From a virus, in IMG/VR virus record IMGVR_UViG_3300028364_000067, positions 1-40,312 of that record: DNA of 40,312 nucleotides; one strand, 5' to 3'. Each line of letters starts with the position of its first letter. Positions within the stretch are counted from its first letter, which is position 1. Below are positions 31,538-40,312 of the stretch, one piece after another. Below the pieces are notes generated by a model, which was given only the letters and a program-made list of their open reading frames with translations, was not told where the DNA came from and did no database searches. Made by a program: the position numbers and the translations under genes.

Positions 31538-33366
31538 TGGGTTGGTTAGACGAATACGAAAAAGCACAGAATGGTAGAACAGACTATAATGAACGTTCAC
31601 AAGCAATTGTGCAACGTGATAATATTCCTGCACAAAAAGAGTATTCTGTAAAACCTCTTTCTCCAGAGTATGTCGCTGAAATGAAAAGACAACAACAGAT
31701 TGCAAAGTCTGGGGAAATACGTCAACACGAGCCACAAGGTTGGCTAGACAAAACTATAGATGTTGCTACAAATCCTATGACAGCTTTTGAGTATGCTAGT
31801 AAAAGTCAACGTATTCCTGATAATTTTGCAGCAGGCCCACGAAATCCATTTGATTATGCTATAGATGTTATCAATCCTTTTCAATATGCGTTAGATACTA
31901 AAAACTTAGTAGAAGGTGCGGCTACAGGAGATTTAAGTCAAATAGGTGAAGGAGCTTTAGGTGTGCTTCCTTTAGGGTTAGAAGCTAAAAACATTAGTAG
32001 AGGACTAAAAAAATTAAAAAAGACTCCTGAATTTAAATCAGAAATTGATTGGGGTAAGTGGAATAAGGAAATACCTTCTAATAAGAAATTAGTAAATGAA
32101 TACAACTCTATTGAAGAAATATCCAAGGCGAACAATAGTTGGATGAAAAATCCAGATGGTTCTATATTTACAGGAGATCCTGAATTATTTATACAATCAC
32201 AAAGCGATGCTTGGGTAAATGCTTATGGCTCAAAAGGAATGGATAGTGTTAATGAGGTTTATAGGGGTGTTGGACCTGCAAATAACAATCCTGATTTTTC
32301 AAAAGGGTTTAAAGAAGGTGATAAAGCAATATTTACAGCTGATAAAACTTTAGCAAAAAACTATGAATGGGGAGTTTTAGACATTGTAAAGAAAAATAAA
32401 GATAATTTTTTAACACCAAATTCAAATCAAAATTCTTCTGGTATTTATAAATTAGGGTTCCCTAAAGGCAAGCAAATAAACTATAATGCTATGGGAGATG
32501 ACTGGTCAGGAGTAAATTTAGCTAAAGGTAACAATAAAATTAATTTAGAATGGCAACTAAATAAACAAAAGGAACATTTAAATAAATTATTGGACACAGG
32601 CTTAAATGAGGATGGTATAGCTTTTTCACAAGAACGTATAGAAATGTTAAAAAATTACATTAATAATTTCGATAATATGGGCAATGATTCAGTTGCTTTT
32701 AATGAGATGCGTAAAAATATAGGAGATGTTGTATCTACAGACGATATTGCAAGTTATATTGAAAACACTGATTTAAACAATGTTACTCTTAATAATATTG
32801 TTGACGGAGGACTTGGAAACGTCACTATTGTAAACAATAAAAAAGGTAATTATTTAAAATCATTAAAAGGTAATAATGGTAATTGGGATTTGAATAATCC
32901 TAATATACACAAAGCATTAGTACCTGCGGCAATAGGGACAGCATCATTGCTTTCAGATAAAAATGAAGATAGATGGCTTGATAAATTTGAACATGGTGGA
33001 GTGATTAAAGATGATGAGGGTTATTGGAATCCTAATAATCATGGAAAGGTTGTTGAAATAAATTCTAACGATATTACAATGCGTGGTGTTAATCAACCAC
33101 TTATAGGTATTAGTGATACTGGGGACACTAAAATGATGTACCCAGGAGAAGACTATAAGTTTAAAGGTAATAAGGTTACAGAGTACCCTATGGCACAAAA
33201 GGGAAAAACTATTAAATTAGATGAAAAATCTAAGACAGGAAAAAATAACAAATTGATTATTAATCCTATCTATAAAAAAGCAAAAAATGGAGCATCCGTT
33301 AAGAATAAGAAAAAATCAACTAACTTTACCACACCCAACTGGTTAGATAAATACACAGCATCATGA
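31537..33366 (+). CDS. Virion cargo protein with internal ADP-ribosyltransferase-like domain
   Basis: A 609-residue protein. The flanks are virion type: N-terminal GWLDEYEKAQNGR (2-14) and a C-terminal WLDKFEHGG (480-488) followed by KVVEINSNDITMRGVNQPLI and GISDTGDTKMMYPGEDY, a motif set typical of crAss-like structural or cargo proteins. Between them, about 170-457, is a domain with VYRG (241-244), AIFTADKTLAKNYE (264-277), NNIVDGG (419-425) and GNNGNWDLNNPNI (445-457). This matches the layout of ADP-ribosyltransferases found in phage polyvalent proteins. If active it would enter the host with the DNA and modify a target, like T4 Alt. The catalytic Glu is not identified with certainty. It overlaps its neighbours on both sides (TAATG, ATGA). 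Confidence 0.65.
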   Translation: MGWLDEYEKAQNGRTDYNERSQAIVQRDNIPAQKEYSVKPLSPEYVAEMKRQQQIAKSGEIRQHEPQGWLDKTIDVATNPMTAFEYASKSQRIPDNFAAGPRNPFDYAIDVINPFQYALDTKNLVEGAATGDLSQIGEGALGVLPLGLEAKNISRGLKKLKKTPEFKSEIDWGKWNKEIPSNKKLVNEYNSIEEISKANNSWMKNPDGSIFTGDPELFIQSQSDAWVNAYGSKGMDSVNEVYRGVGPANNNPDFSKGFKEGDKAIFTADKTLAKNYEWGVLDIVKKNKDNFLTPNSNQNSSGIYKLGFPKGKQINYNAMGDDWSGVNLAKGNNKINLEWQLNKQKEHLNKLLDTGLNEDGIAFSQERIEMLKNYINNFDNMGNDSVAFNEMRKNIGDVVSTDDIASYIENTDLNNVTLNNIVDGGLGNVTIVNNKKGNYLKSLKGNNGNWDLNNPNIHKALVPAAIGTASLLSDKNEDRWLDKFEHGGVIKDDEGYWNPNNHGKVVEINSNDITMRGVNQPLIGISDTGDTKMMYPGEDYKFKGNKVTEYPMAQKGKTIKLDEKSKTGKNNKLIINPIYKKAKNGASVKNKKKSTNFTTPNWLDKYTAS

Positions 33367-36266
33367 GAAAGCAAATGTTTAAAATAGCAGGAATTAAGAA
33401 CGAGAAAGAGTTTTACAAAAAATTCCCGACGGAAAAAGCTTTTATGGCTAAGCATGGTAAAACTTTAAAGGCACAAGTGGGAATAACCACTGGTTTTAAT
33501 TTAAATGAACTTATGAGTATTCCTGACTACAATACAGGGATTGGAATGGTAAATGATTCAAATTTACAAGCTAAGTTTCCTGGATTAGGCCCTACACCGT
33601 TTCAGCAAAAAAACTCAAACATGCTGGCTAATATGCAATCTGCTACAGATGCGTCAAATTTGGGAAATAGTGCTGGATTTATGGATAACATAGGTGGAGC
33701 TGCAGGACTTGCCAACTCAGGTATGGATATTGCTAATGGCTTGTTTGCAATTGAAGGACAAAAAAATGCTGTAGACTCTTCTTTGCAAGGAAGAAAAGTA
33801 AGTGACGTTTCTTTAATGGCGGCTAAAACTGAAGATGTAGATGCAAGAAGACTTATGACTGAACAAAGTGAAAGAAATTACAACCAAAGAATGCGCGCAG
33901 TAAATGGAGAAGAATTGTTTCCTATTAACGGCGTAGGCACTAACATATTGTCGTCTAAAAATGGAAGCACTGTCAGAGCACAATATGGCTACACTCCGTT
34001 TAATGCCAACCCAAGTGCTATGTCAATAGGTGCAGCTACTTCTGGTTTAGCAAGACAAGTTATGAATAATGATGCAGGTTCACAAATTGGTGGTGGAATT
34101 GGTAAAATAGGTGGAACAGCATTAGGAGGTCCAATAGGAGGTATGGTTGGAGAATTTGCTGGAAAACTTATAGGAGGAACTATTGATAGAAGCGATGAAA
34201 AAATAAAAAAGAATAATGCTTTTACAGAACGTAATATGATGCAAATGGGAAATATTGCTATGGCAGGTGGTATTCATCGGGCTAACAACTCTTTTATGCA
34301 GAATGGTGGCACAATGATGCAAAGTGGTGGAGAAGTTACGCCTGCGTGGGGTGGAGGAATATCACCTATATCTTACAATCCATATACTAAAGGAGGAGAA
34401 ACAAACATGATTAATGGAAATACACATGCTAAAGGTGGTGTTGGTTTACATTATAATAATGCAGAAAATGGTTCTACAGGAATGACTAAAATTGAAGCTG
34501 AAGGGTCTGAACCTATTATGGATACAGAACAAGGAATGACTATTTTTGGTAAACTACTTATTAATGAAAAAACTGCAAGAATGATTGGAGACCCAAGCTC
34601 TAAGGGTAGAAAGTTTAGAACATACATTGCTGACCAAGCTAAGAAAGAAGATAAAATTAATAAAAGACTTTCTTCTGTTGAAAAACAAGAATTGCTTTAT
34701 GAGGGAACAAAAGTAGGGACTTTAGAATCAAAAACTAAAGATCTTATTAAAATGGGGAACGATATGAAGTTAAAGTCTATTGCAGAGCACAAAGAAAGAG
34801 CCGCAGTTGCACAAGAGTCTTTAAATATTGTAGCAGAAGAAACTGGAATTCCTGTAGAAAAATTGGCAGGTAATGCAAACAAATTAGAAGCTTATCTTAA
34901 ACGCAAAAGCAAAACAAATCATGCTAAAAATGGAAAAACAATGTATGCTAAAAATGGGAAAACATTGTATGCTGAAACTGGAATAACAACAACATCAAAT
35001 TCTACAACTACTGTCCCTATAACTACTTTTAAATCTAAAAAAGAAGCTTTGGCTAATGGTTTTGAAGAAAAAGATGGACAACTTGTTAAATTAATAAACC
35101 CAGGAACAGAAGGAAGAGAAGCTAGTAGAAAGTTAATTAAAAGTGGTGTTCAAGGAACTGCAGGAACTTTTGATGCTTCTGGTATTCAACTAAAGTCTAC
35201 AGGTATTACTGACAATGAGGTTTGGCGTACTAATAAAGATGGTGTTCAACAAAAATATAAAACCAAGGAAGATTATATTGCAGCAGCAGATGCGTGGAGA
35301 GAATCACAAAGAAATAAATTAATTAGTGTAGAAGAACAAAAATTTACAGAAGGTATTAAAGCAACAGACGATGTTTATAAAAATATTGCTGCAATTAAAG
35401 GAACAGATCCGGAGTACGCTTATGCTAATGTAAAAAATGATCCTTTCAACGCTATACCTTATGCTAACATGCTGATGCCTTTGTTAAGAGGAACAGATGC
35501 AGAAGATTTAAATGCAAATCAATTGTATGGAGAAATGTTTGCTTTGTCAAACAACCAATTAGAACCAGTACAAGGTCAATCATATCGTCCGGAGCTAGAT
35601 GTTCCTTATGACATATCAATGCAAGATCAACTAAATAGAAATACATCTGTATTTAGAGGGGCGCAAAGAATGTCACAAGGCAATCCTGAGCAATTAGCTA
35701 TGTTACAAGCACAAGAATATGAAGCTAACCAACCCGTTTACGCAGAACAGTTTAGACAAAATCAAGCAATGAAAGACCGTGTGTACAGTGGAAACCGTGC
35801 AACACTTAACGATGCTCAACTAAGAAACATTCAGTTAAACGACCAACAATATGTTAGACAAGCTCAAGCAAGATCTAATACTAAAGAAGCAAATCAATTA
35901 GCTCTTAATTCAATGTCTGATAAATATTCTAGAAATCAATTAGAACAAAGAACTTTACAGACTTATGAAAATTTATATAACTATAGATTTGGAAAAGATT
36001 TTAGAACAGATAACTTAAATAATTTAGTTGACTTTCAGGGAAGAATAGCTAATGCAGGTCAAAATTTTTCACCTACACCTATGAGTTTTGCAGAAATTGA
36101 TCAACAAAGGAGAATGGTTAATGTAGGTCAAAACTTTTCAAATACACCTATGACTTCAGAAGAAATTGCTGAACAAAGAAGAGTAGCTGCGGGCGGTACT
36201 TCAGCTACACCTATGACTGCGGCACAATTTGCTGAACAAAGAAGAATAGCTAATGCATTTAGATAA
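33363..36266 (+). CDS. Large crAss-like virion cargo protein
   Basis: A 967-residue protein; start ATG at 33363 overlaps the previous stop (an in-frame ATG at 33375, MFKIAGIKNEKEFYKKFPTE, is also likely). Around residues 240-280 a Gly-rich hydrophobic segment (GGTALGGPIGGMVGEFAGKL) could cross or disturb membranes. Residues about 345-440 (NGNTHAKGGVGLHYNN; EGSEPIMDTEQGMTIFGKLL) match a conserved crAss-like cargo module. A (M/L)YAKNGKT repeat lies near 519-540, and three ~22-residue repeats ending in E/QQRR lie at about 893-967. It is probably ejected into the host envelope with the genome. Confidence 0.65.
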   Translation: MRKQMFKIAGIKNEKEFYKKFPTEKAFMAKHGKTLKAQVGITTGFNLNELMSIPDYNTGIGMVNDSNLQAKFPGLGPTPFQQKNSNMLANMQSATDASNLGNSAGFMDNIGGAAGLANSGMDIANGLFAIEGQKNAVDSSLQGRKVSDVSLMAAKTEDVDARRLMTEQSERNYNQRMRAVNGEELFPINGVGTNILSSKNGSTVRAQYGYTPFNANPSAMSIGAATSGLARQVMNNDAGSQIGGGIGKIGGTALGGPIGGMVGEFAGKLIGGTIDRSDEKIKKNNAFTERNMMQMGNIAMAGGIHRANNSFMQNGGTMMQSGGEVTPAWGGGISPISYNPYTKGGETNMINGNTHAKGGVGLHYNNAENGSTGMTKIEAEGSEPIMDTEQGMTIFGKLLINEKTARMIGDPSSKGRKFRTYIADQAKKEDKINKRLSSVEKQELLYEGTKVGTLESKTKDLIKMGNDMKLKSIAEHKERAAVAQESLNIVAEETGIPVEKLAGNANKLEAYLKRKSKTNHAKNGKTMYAKNGKTLYAETGITTTSNSTTTVPITTFKSKKEALANGFEEKDGQLVKLINPGTEGREASRKLIKSGVQGTAGTFDASGIQLKSTGITDNEVWRTNKDGVQQKYKTKEDYIAAADAWRESQRNKLISVEEQKFTEGIKATDDVYKNIAAIKGTDPEYAYANVKNDPFNAIPYANMLMPLLRGTDAEDLNANQLYGEMFALSNNQLEPVQGQSYRPELDVPYDISMQDQLNRNTSVFRGAQRMSQGNPEQLAMLQAQEYEANQPVYAEQFRQNQAMKDRVYSGNRATLNDAQLRNIQLNDQQYVRQAQARSNTKEANQLALNSMSDKYSRNQLEQRTLQTYENLYNYRFGKDFRTDNLNNLVDFQGRIANAGQNFSPTPMSFAEIDQQRRMVNVGQNFSNTPMTSEEIAEQRRVAAGGTSATPMTAAQFAEQRRIANAFR

Positions 36267-36320
36267 TTTTTTTGGTTAAAAAATCGTAAAGTTTTTAATA
36301 GATTAAATTATTTATAACTA

Positions 36321-36338
36321 GGATACCTTGGGGTATTC
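36321..36338 (+). promoter_or_regulatory. Short hairpin in cargo-gene gap
   Basis: GGATACC (36321-36327) and GGTATTC (36332-36338) form 7 bp (one wobble) around a TTGG loop, in the 99-base gap before the 36366 gene. No U-tract follows. It may be a processing or stability element. Confidence 0.35.
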
Positions 36339-36365
36339 GTTTAAATTTGATTAAATTATACTACT

Positions 36366-39071
36366 ATGGCAAGTTTTACAGATAGAGCACCAACGTTTAA
36401 TCCTTACGTTCAACAACAACCTGTTGAAGCTATGGTTAATGTTGGTTTGCAAATGCAACAACGATATGACCAAAATTTACAAAAAATACAATCAACAATA
36501 GAAAATATTGCTGGGTTAGATGTTGTAAGAGATGTTGATAAACGTTACTTAGAAAGTAGACTTACAAACGTAGGTAATAAATTAACCTCGTTTGCCGCAG
36601 CAGATTTTTCTCAAAGTGAGATGGCGAACTCTGTAGGAGGTATGGTAGGTATTATTGGAAAAGATGCTAATGTTAGAAATGCAGTATCATCTACAAATAG
36701 GTATAAAAAAGCTTTAGCAAATAAAGAGCAATATACAAAAGAAGGTAAAAACGGCGAATCAAATGATTGGTTGTTTCGTATTAATACTAATAAATGGTTA
36801 AACTCTGAAGATTTATCTGCATCTTATAATGGTGATTATCGTAAATTTAAAGATTACAGTAAACCAGCACAAGAAATTATTAAAAATTTAGTAAAAGACT
36901 CTGTAACTAATGATGTTGCTTATAGTTATGATAATAAAGGAAATATTACAAGCATACATGATGCAATAACTAGAAAAAAAATAGAAGGAATAACACCTGA
37001 AAAAATACAAAGAGCTTTAAAAGCTGGATTATCTGCTGAAGATTGGCAACAAATGCAACTTGATGGTAGATACAAGTATTCAAACGTTAGTAATGAAGAT
37101 TTTATGGAAAACATTACATCTTCTTACGACAAAAATATAACAAACCTAAAAGAATCTCAAGATAATATTAAAAGCTTAATTATTTCTGCAAGCAGTGCTT
37201 CAGAAAAACAAAGGCTTACTAGCAGACTAAAATCATTAGAAGGTTTAATTCAAGACACAGAAAATGATTATAAAAAAACTGAAGAAAGTTTTTTAGATGG
37301 AAATTTAGAAGGAACAAAAGCACAACTATTTATAGCAGATTGGATGAGCAATATGTCTAATGGATTTTCTAGTTCAATAGTTTCAACAACTTTTCATGAA
37401 AGTCCTTATGCAAACAGACAATATCAACGTGATAAAATGGCTCAAGATGACAGACATCATAGCGAAAATTTAGATGTGGCTCGTGAAAGACTTTTTATAG
37501 CAAAAGAAAAAAAGAAGAAAGAAAACCCGTCTCCGGATCCTGAAAACCCAACAAAGTCTCCATTTGGACCAGTACCTTTTCCTACTGATAGTAAAAAACT
37601 TACTAATATAAAAGTAATAGCAAAAGAATACGAGGCTGTAGAAAACATGAAAAATAGAGATGAGATTTCTAGGAACTCAATGATTAATAAGTATGGTTGG
37701 ACAGATAATGAATTTCAAGAAAAAATAATTTTATTTGAAAAAAATAAAGCTAAGTTAACTTATAGCCAACAAAAAGATATAAAACAATATCTTACAGATT
37801 ATTCTGAAACTTTTACAAAAGAAAGAACTTTAAATACTCATCAAAAAACTGCAGAATTTTTGTACCAAGATAATATTAACCCTGATGAAAATTTACCTGA
37901 AGTTTTAAAAAACAAAACTATTGATTTAAATTTTGAAAATGAATTTGGAAAAAGTTCTACCGTGTCTTATGACTATATTCAAGCCGCAAGAGAGTTTCTT
38001 AATTTTGAAAAAAACTATCAAACTACAAAATATAATAAAGACTCTTATTATATTTCATCTCCTGAAGGAGGAAGGTTTAATGTAGCAGACACAGGTGAAA
38101 AAGTATATCTTGATGATAAGGCTTTAGCAGAATTACCTCCTGAAAAACAAGCCATGTATAACTTATGGAAAAAAAGTACACAAGGCTATACAACTGAGTT
38201 AGAAGGAAGACAACTTGCAGCTATAAAAGAAGTAGCAAGAAATGTTAAAACAAACCTTGAAACTATAGAAAACAATAGAAACAAATATGTAAGTGAACAA
38301 TTAAAGGAAACTCATGTTATTATGCAACCTAATTCTTATAGTATATTACTTACAGACGATAACGTTATGGCGGGCATGAAAACAGTTTTGGGCGATTTAG
38401 GTATTAGAGCCTCTGAAGACAAACTTGAAGGAACAGATGTTAGTCAAAAAAATATTGTAGAAATGGCATCAAAGTTAGAGACTGTTTCTATTGTAGGGGA
38501 AGACAAAAAAACATTAAACTTGTCAGGAAAGGACGGTACATTTCTTTCAATTCCTTTAGATAACCAAACAAACTTGTCTGTTTTTGGAGATGAATATACT
38601 GAAAGTCCGTCAGAAAGAATGTTTAATCAAAGAATTATACCTATGTTGCATGGAACTCAAGCTCCTTTAGTTGAGATGTGGGATGAACGTACAGAAAGTG
38701 TTGTTGTAGGCAAAAATCCACAAACATTTTGGACAACTAACATTAATTCTACATTTAACTCTACGTTCGCTACAGGAGGTTTAAACAGTGTTTTAGATTT
38801 TACAAATGTAGACGCATATAATGTTACTGGAGATGTTGTTAGTGATTCTAAAAATGGTGAAATAGTTACATTAAAAATCAATGTTCGAGACCCTATTACT
38901 GATGAAGTTGTTTTAGAAGATTACGAATTAGCAAAAGACATAGAAAAGTCTGCTTTAGACGCACATTTAAAATGGTTTACAGATGAAAAAATTTTTAAAA
39001 TTTTATACCCTTATGGAAATTGGGAGGAAAAAAAGGAAGAATTAGAGAACGCTAAAAAAATTATAAAATAA
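36366..39071 (+). CDS. Large helical virion cargo protein
   Basis: A 901-residue protein. The start MASFTDRAPTFNPYVQQQPV followed by EAMVNVGLQMQQRYDQNLQK and LDVVRDVDKRYLESRLTNVG is the signature of a conserved crAss-like cargo protein. Most of the chain is helical with coiled coils (EENDYKKTEESFL-type regions; KMAQDDRHHSENLDVARERL). A Pro-rich disordered patch (SPDPENPTKSPFGPVPFPTD) lies near residue 390-410. There is no catalytic motif. It is expected to be stored in the tail or head and delivered into the cell. It ends 1 base before the next ATG. Confidence 0.65.
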   Translation: MASFTDRAPTFNPYVQQQPVEAMVNVGLQMQQRYDQNLQKIQSTIENIAGLDVVRDVDKRYLESRLTNVGNKLTSFAAADFSQSEMANSVGGMVGIIGKDANVRNAVSSTNRYKKALANKEQYTKEGKNGESNDWLFRINTNKWLNSEDLSASYNGDYRKFKDYSKPAQEIIKNLVKDSVTNDVAYSYDNKGNITSIHDAITRKKIEGITPEKIQRALKAGLSAEDWQQMQLDGRYKYSNVSNEDFMENITSSYDKNITNLKESQDNIKSLIISASSASEKQRLTSRLKSLEGLIQDTENDYKKTEESFLDGNLEGTKAQLFIADWMSNMSNGFSSSIVSTTFHESPYANRQYQRDKMAQDDRHHSENLDVARERLFIAKEKKKKENPSPDPENPTKSPFGPVPFPTDSKKLTNIKVIAKEYEAVENMKNRDEISRNSMINKYGWTDNEFQEKIILFEKNKAKLTYSQQKDIKQYLTDYSETFTKERTLNTHQKTAEFLYQDNINPDENLPEVLKNKTIDLNFENEFGKSSTVSYDYIQAAREFLNFEKNYQTTKYNKDSYYISSPEGGRFNVADTGEKVYLDDKALAELPPEKQAMYNLWKKSTQGYTTELEGRQLAAIKEVARNVKTNLETIENNRNKYVSEQLKETHVIMQPNSYSILLTDDNVMAGMKTVLGDLGIRASEDKLEGTDVSQKNIVEMASKLETVSIVGEDKKTLNLSGKDGTFLSIPLDNQTNLSVFGDEYTESPSERMFNQRIIPMLHGTQAPLVEMWDERTESVVVGKNPQTFWTTNINSTFNSTFATGGLNSVLDFTNVDAYNVTGDVVSDSKNGEIVTLKINVRDPITDEVVLEDYELAKDIEKSALDAHLKWFTDEKIFKILYPYGNWEEKKEELENAKKIIK

Positions 39072-39072
39072 G

Positions 39073-40312
39073 ATGTCTAAAAAGAGAAATATTGCACCCG
39101 AAAAAATTTATCCAAGTACTGACGTACCTGAAACTGAAACTTTTTTAGACGAAGCTAATTTGCAAAAAGAGTATGGAACTTATACTCCATCTTATGCGGC
39201 TGATTCTCCTCCGCCTGTTCATTACAGAGCTGCGCCTATAACTGGACCAAGAGCTTTAAATGGTTTAAGTGATAAAAATCGTAGCTCAGTTTTAGAAGAC
39301 TTTCAAAACTTTAACCCGGGCGAGTCAGTAAAAGGAAAAGGAAACAATCTTACTACTTTAGATGAGTACAAAGGAGCGGAGCGTTACAATACAATGATGC
39401 CTGGTGACTTTAATAATGAAGATGCTGCTGCACAAAGACAAGGGTGGAGTACACAAATGGTAAACGGTGTTACAAAAGGAGCAGTTTTAGCGGCAACTAC
39501 CTTTGTACAAAACACAGCAGGACTTGTAAATGGGTTAGCTCTATGGGGAAAAACTGGAAATTTTTCTTCATTTTATGACAATGAGTTTAATAGATATTTA
39601 GACGAAATGAACAAGAGTTTAGATAATGCTATGCCAAGTTATGAAACTGACAAGTTTAAAAACGCAGCATGGTACTCTTCAGATTATCTTTTAACCGGAA
39701 ACTTTTGGTTTGAAGGAGTTGTTAAAAACTTAGGTTTTGCTGCTGGTGCTTATGCATCAGGTGCTGTTTTTTCTAAAGCAATAGCAGGTTTATCCAGATT
39801 ACCAGGAATTGCAAAATCATTTTCATCTGGTAAAATTGCAGAAGGTATTGCAGCTTCTGAAGGAAGAATTCTTTCTGCAGCAAAAGCTGCTACGGCTTAT
39901 GGTAAAGTAGCAGATATAAATAAAAAGTTTGTTACTACATACAATAGTTTAAACAGAGGACAACGTGCAATTGTAAATGGACTGTCTACTTCTGGAGAAG
40001 CTGGATTTGAAGCATATCAAAACTTAAATGAATTTAGAAATAACTTAATAAACGACTATAGTGTAGAGTTTGGCGTAGACCCAAGTGGAGAAGCTCTTTC
40101 TTTGATAAATAGTTCTGCAGAAGAAGTAGGAAATTTTAGTATGGCTGGAAATATGATTGTTCTTGGTGCAGTCAACTATATTCAGCTTCCTAGAATTTTA
40201 GGATCTACATATAAAGCTGAAAAAAACTTAGTAAACTCTTTAAACAAAGAAACTAAAAATATTGTAAAAAACCTTGATGGCGACTATGTTGCTCGTTTAC
40301 CAAAAACTAAAT
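39073..40312 (+). CDS. Giant virion cargo protein, N-terminal part (runs off window)
   Basis: ATG at 39073 and open to the window edge (at least 413 codons). MSKKRNIAPEKIYPSTDVPE is followed by TTLDEYKGAERYNTMMPGDF, QGWSTQMVNGVTKGAVLAAT and the hydrophobic AGLVNGLALWGKTGNF and VKNLGFAAGAYASGAVFSKA. I recognise this start from the very large proteins that follow the cargo genes in crAss-like phages. Those are commonly thousands of residues long and encode ejected internal proteins. The Ala/Gly-rich segments near residues 135-160 and 215-240 could be membrane-active. Its full length and any enzymatic domain lie outside the window. Confidence 0.65.
   Translation, partial: MSKKRNIAPEKIYPSTDVPETETFLDEANLQKEYGTYTPSYAADSPPPVHYRAAPITGPRALNGLSDKNRSSVLEDFQNFNPGESVKGKGNNLTTLDEYKGAERYNTMMPGDFNNEDAAAQRQGWSTQMVNGVTKGAVLAATTFVQNTAGLVNGLALWGKTGNFSSFYDNEFNRYLDEMNKSLDNAMPSYETDKFKNAAWYSSDYLLTGNFWFEGVVKNLGFAAGAYASGAVFSKAIAGLSRLPGIAKSFSSGKIAEGIAASEGRILSAAKAATAYGKVADINKKFVTTYNSLNRGQRAIVNGLSTSGEAGFEAYQNLNEFRNNLINDYSVEFGVDPSGEALSLINSSAEEVGNFSMAGNMIVLGAVNYIQLPRILGSTYKAEKNLVNSLNKETKNIVKNLDGDYVARLPKTK

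Noticed and set aside
5813-39071. Use of an alternative genetic code (TAG or TGA recoding), known in some crAss-like phages
   Set aside because: All large late genes are open with the standard code, TAA is the usual stop, and the single TAG stop (16398-16400) and TGA stops sit at natural gene ends. Only the tiny 18914 gene shows a doubtful TGA.
1-40312. CRISPR array, insertion sequence, integrase or attachment site
   Set aside because: No regularly spaced direct repeats, transposase or recombinase motifs, or tRNA-overlapping direct repeats were seen.

Overview
The window reads as part of the genome of a crAss-like tailed bacteriophage (order Crassvirales) infecting a Bacteroidota host, probably a flavobacterium-like one. 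The evidence is the gene order: IHF-like protein, large terminase, portal, probable scaffold, crAss-type major capsid protein, connector proteins, tail-fibre block, gp4-like adaptor, giant tail (muzzle) protein and several very large virion cargo proteins. The DNA is AT-rich, starts have A/T-rich leaders rather than strong Shine-Dalgarno sites, TAA stops dominate, and one promoter-like TAnnTTTG box is visible. No bacterial chromosomal gene is seen. All family assignments come from reading the protein sequences; no database search was run.

Layout. (1) 1-4235, minus strand: a train of very small, mostly unrecognised early genes, many coupled by ATGA or TAATG overlaps. It includes an exported Cys-rich protein, an HNH-like protein, small membrane proteins, and one gene broken by a -1 frame change at an A-AAA-AAG site. 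Three copies of a stem-loop with a conserved loop lie between these genes. A tRNA-like cloverleaf may lie at the extreme left edge. (2) 4236-5083: about 850 bases without an intact gene, holding a structured leader and what look like decayed gene fragments. (3) 5083-5609, minus strand: one visibly GC-richer gene with its own rho-independent terminator. (4) 5712-5812: a divergent promoter region. (5) 5813-40312, plus strand: the late operon.

Late operon. The front part (5813-7549) encodes a winged-helix-like regulator, an IHF/HU-like DNA-binding protein, a zinc-ribbon protein and small proteins including a possible small terminase. Packaging and head genes follow (7524-18271), with RNA-like hairpins on both sides of the scaffold-capsid pair and a strong terminator at 18294. 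The 18351-22961 block is a mosaic of small Cys-rich proteins and receptor-binding-type proteins (tail-collar protein, delta-60 repeat protein, poly-threonine protein) built from shared N-terminal modules and threonine-tract linkers. Then come tail and adaptor proteins (23074-25292), the giant muzzle-like protein (25299), a small protein that looks like its detached C-terminal part (30671), and the ejected cargo proteins (31537 to the right edge).

Most notable points: a cargo protein carrying an internal ADP-ribosyltransferase-like domain between virion-type flanks; dispersed ACN (threonine) tracts that seem to act as joints for domain exchange, apparently splitting the muzzle gene; an N-terminal docking module repeated in three genes; and a family of conserved-loop stem-loops in the early region.
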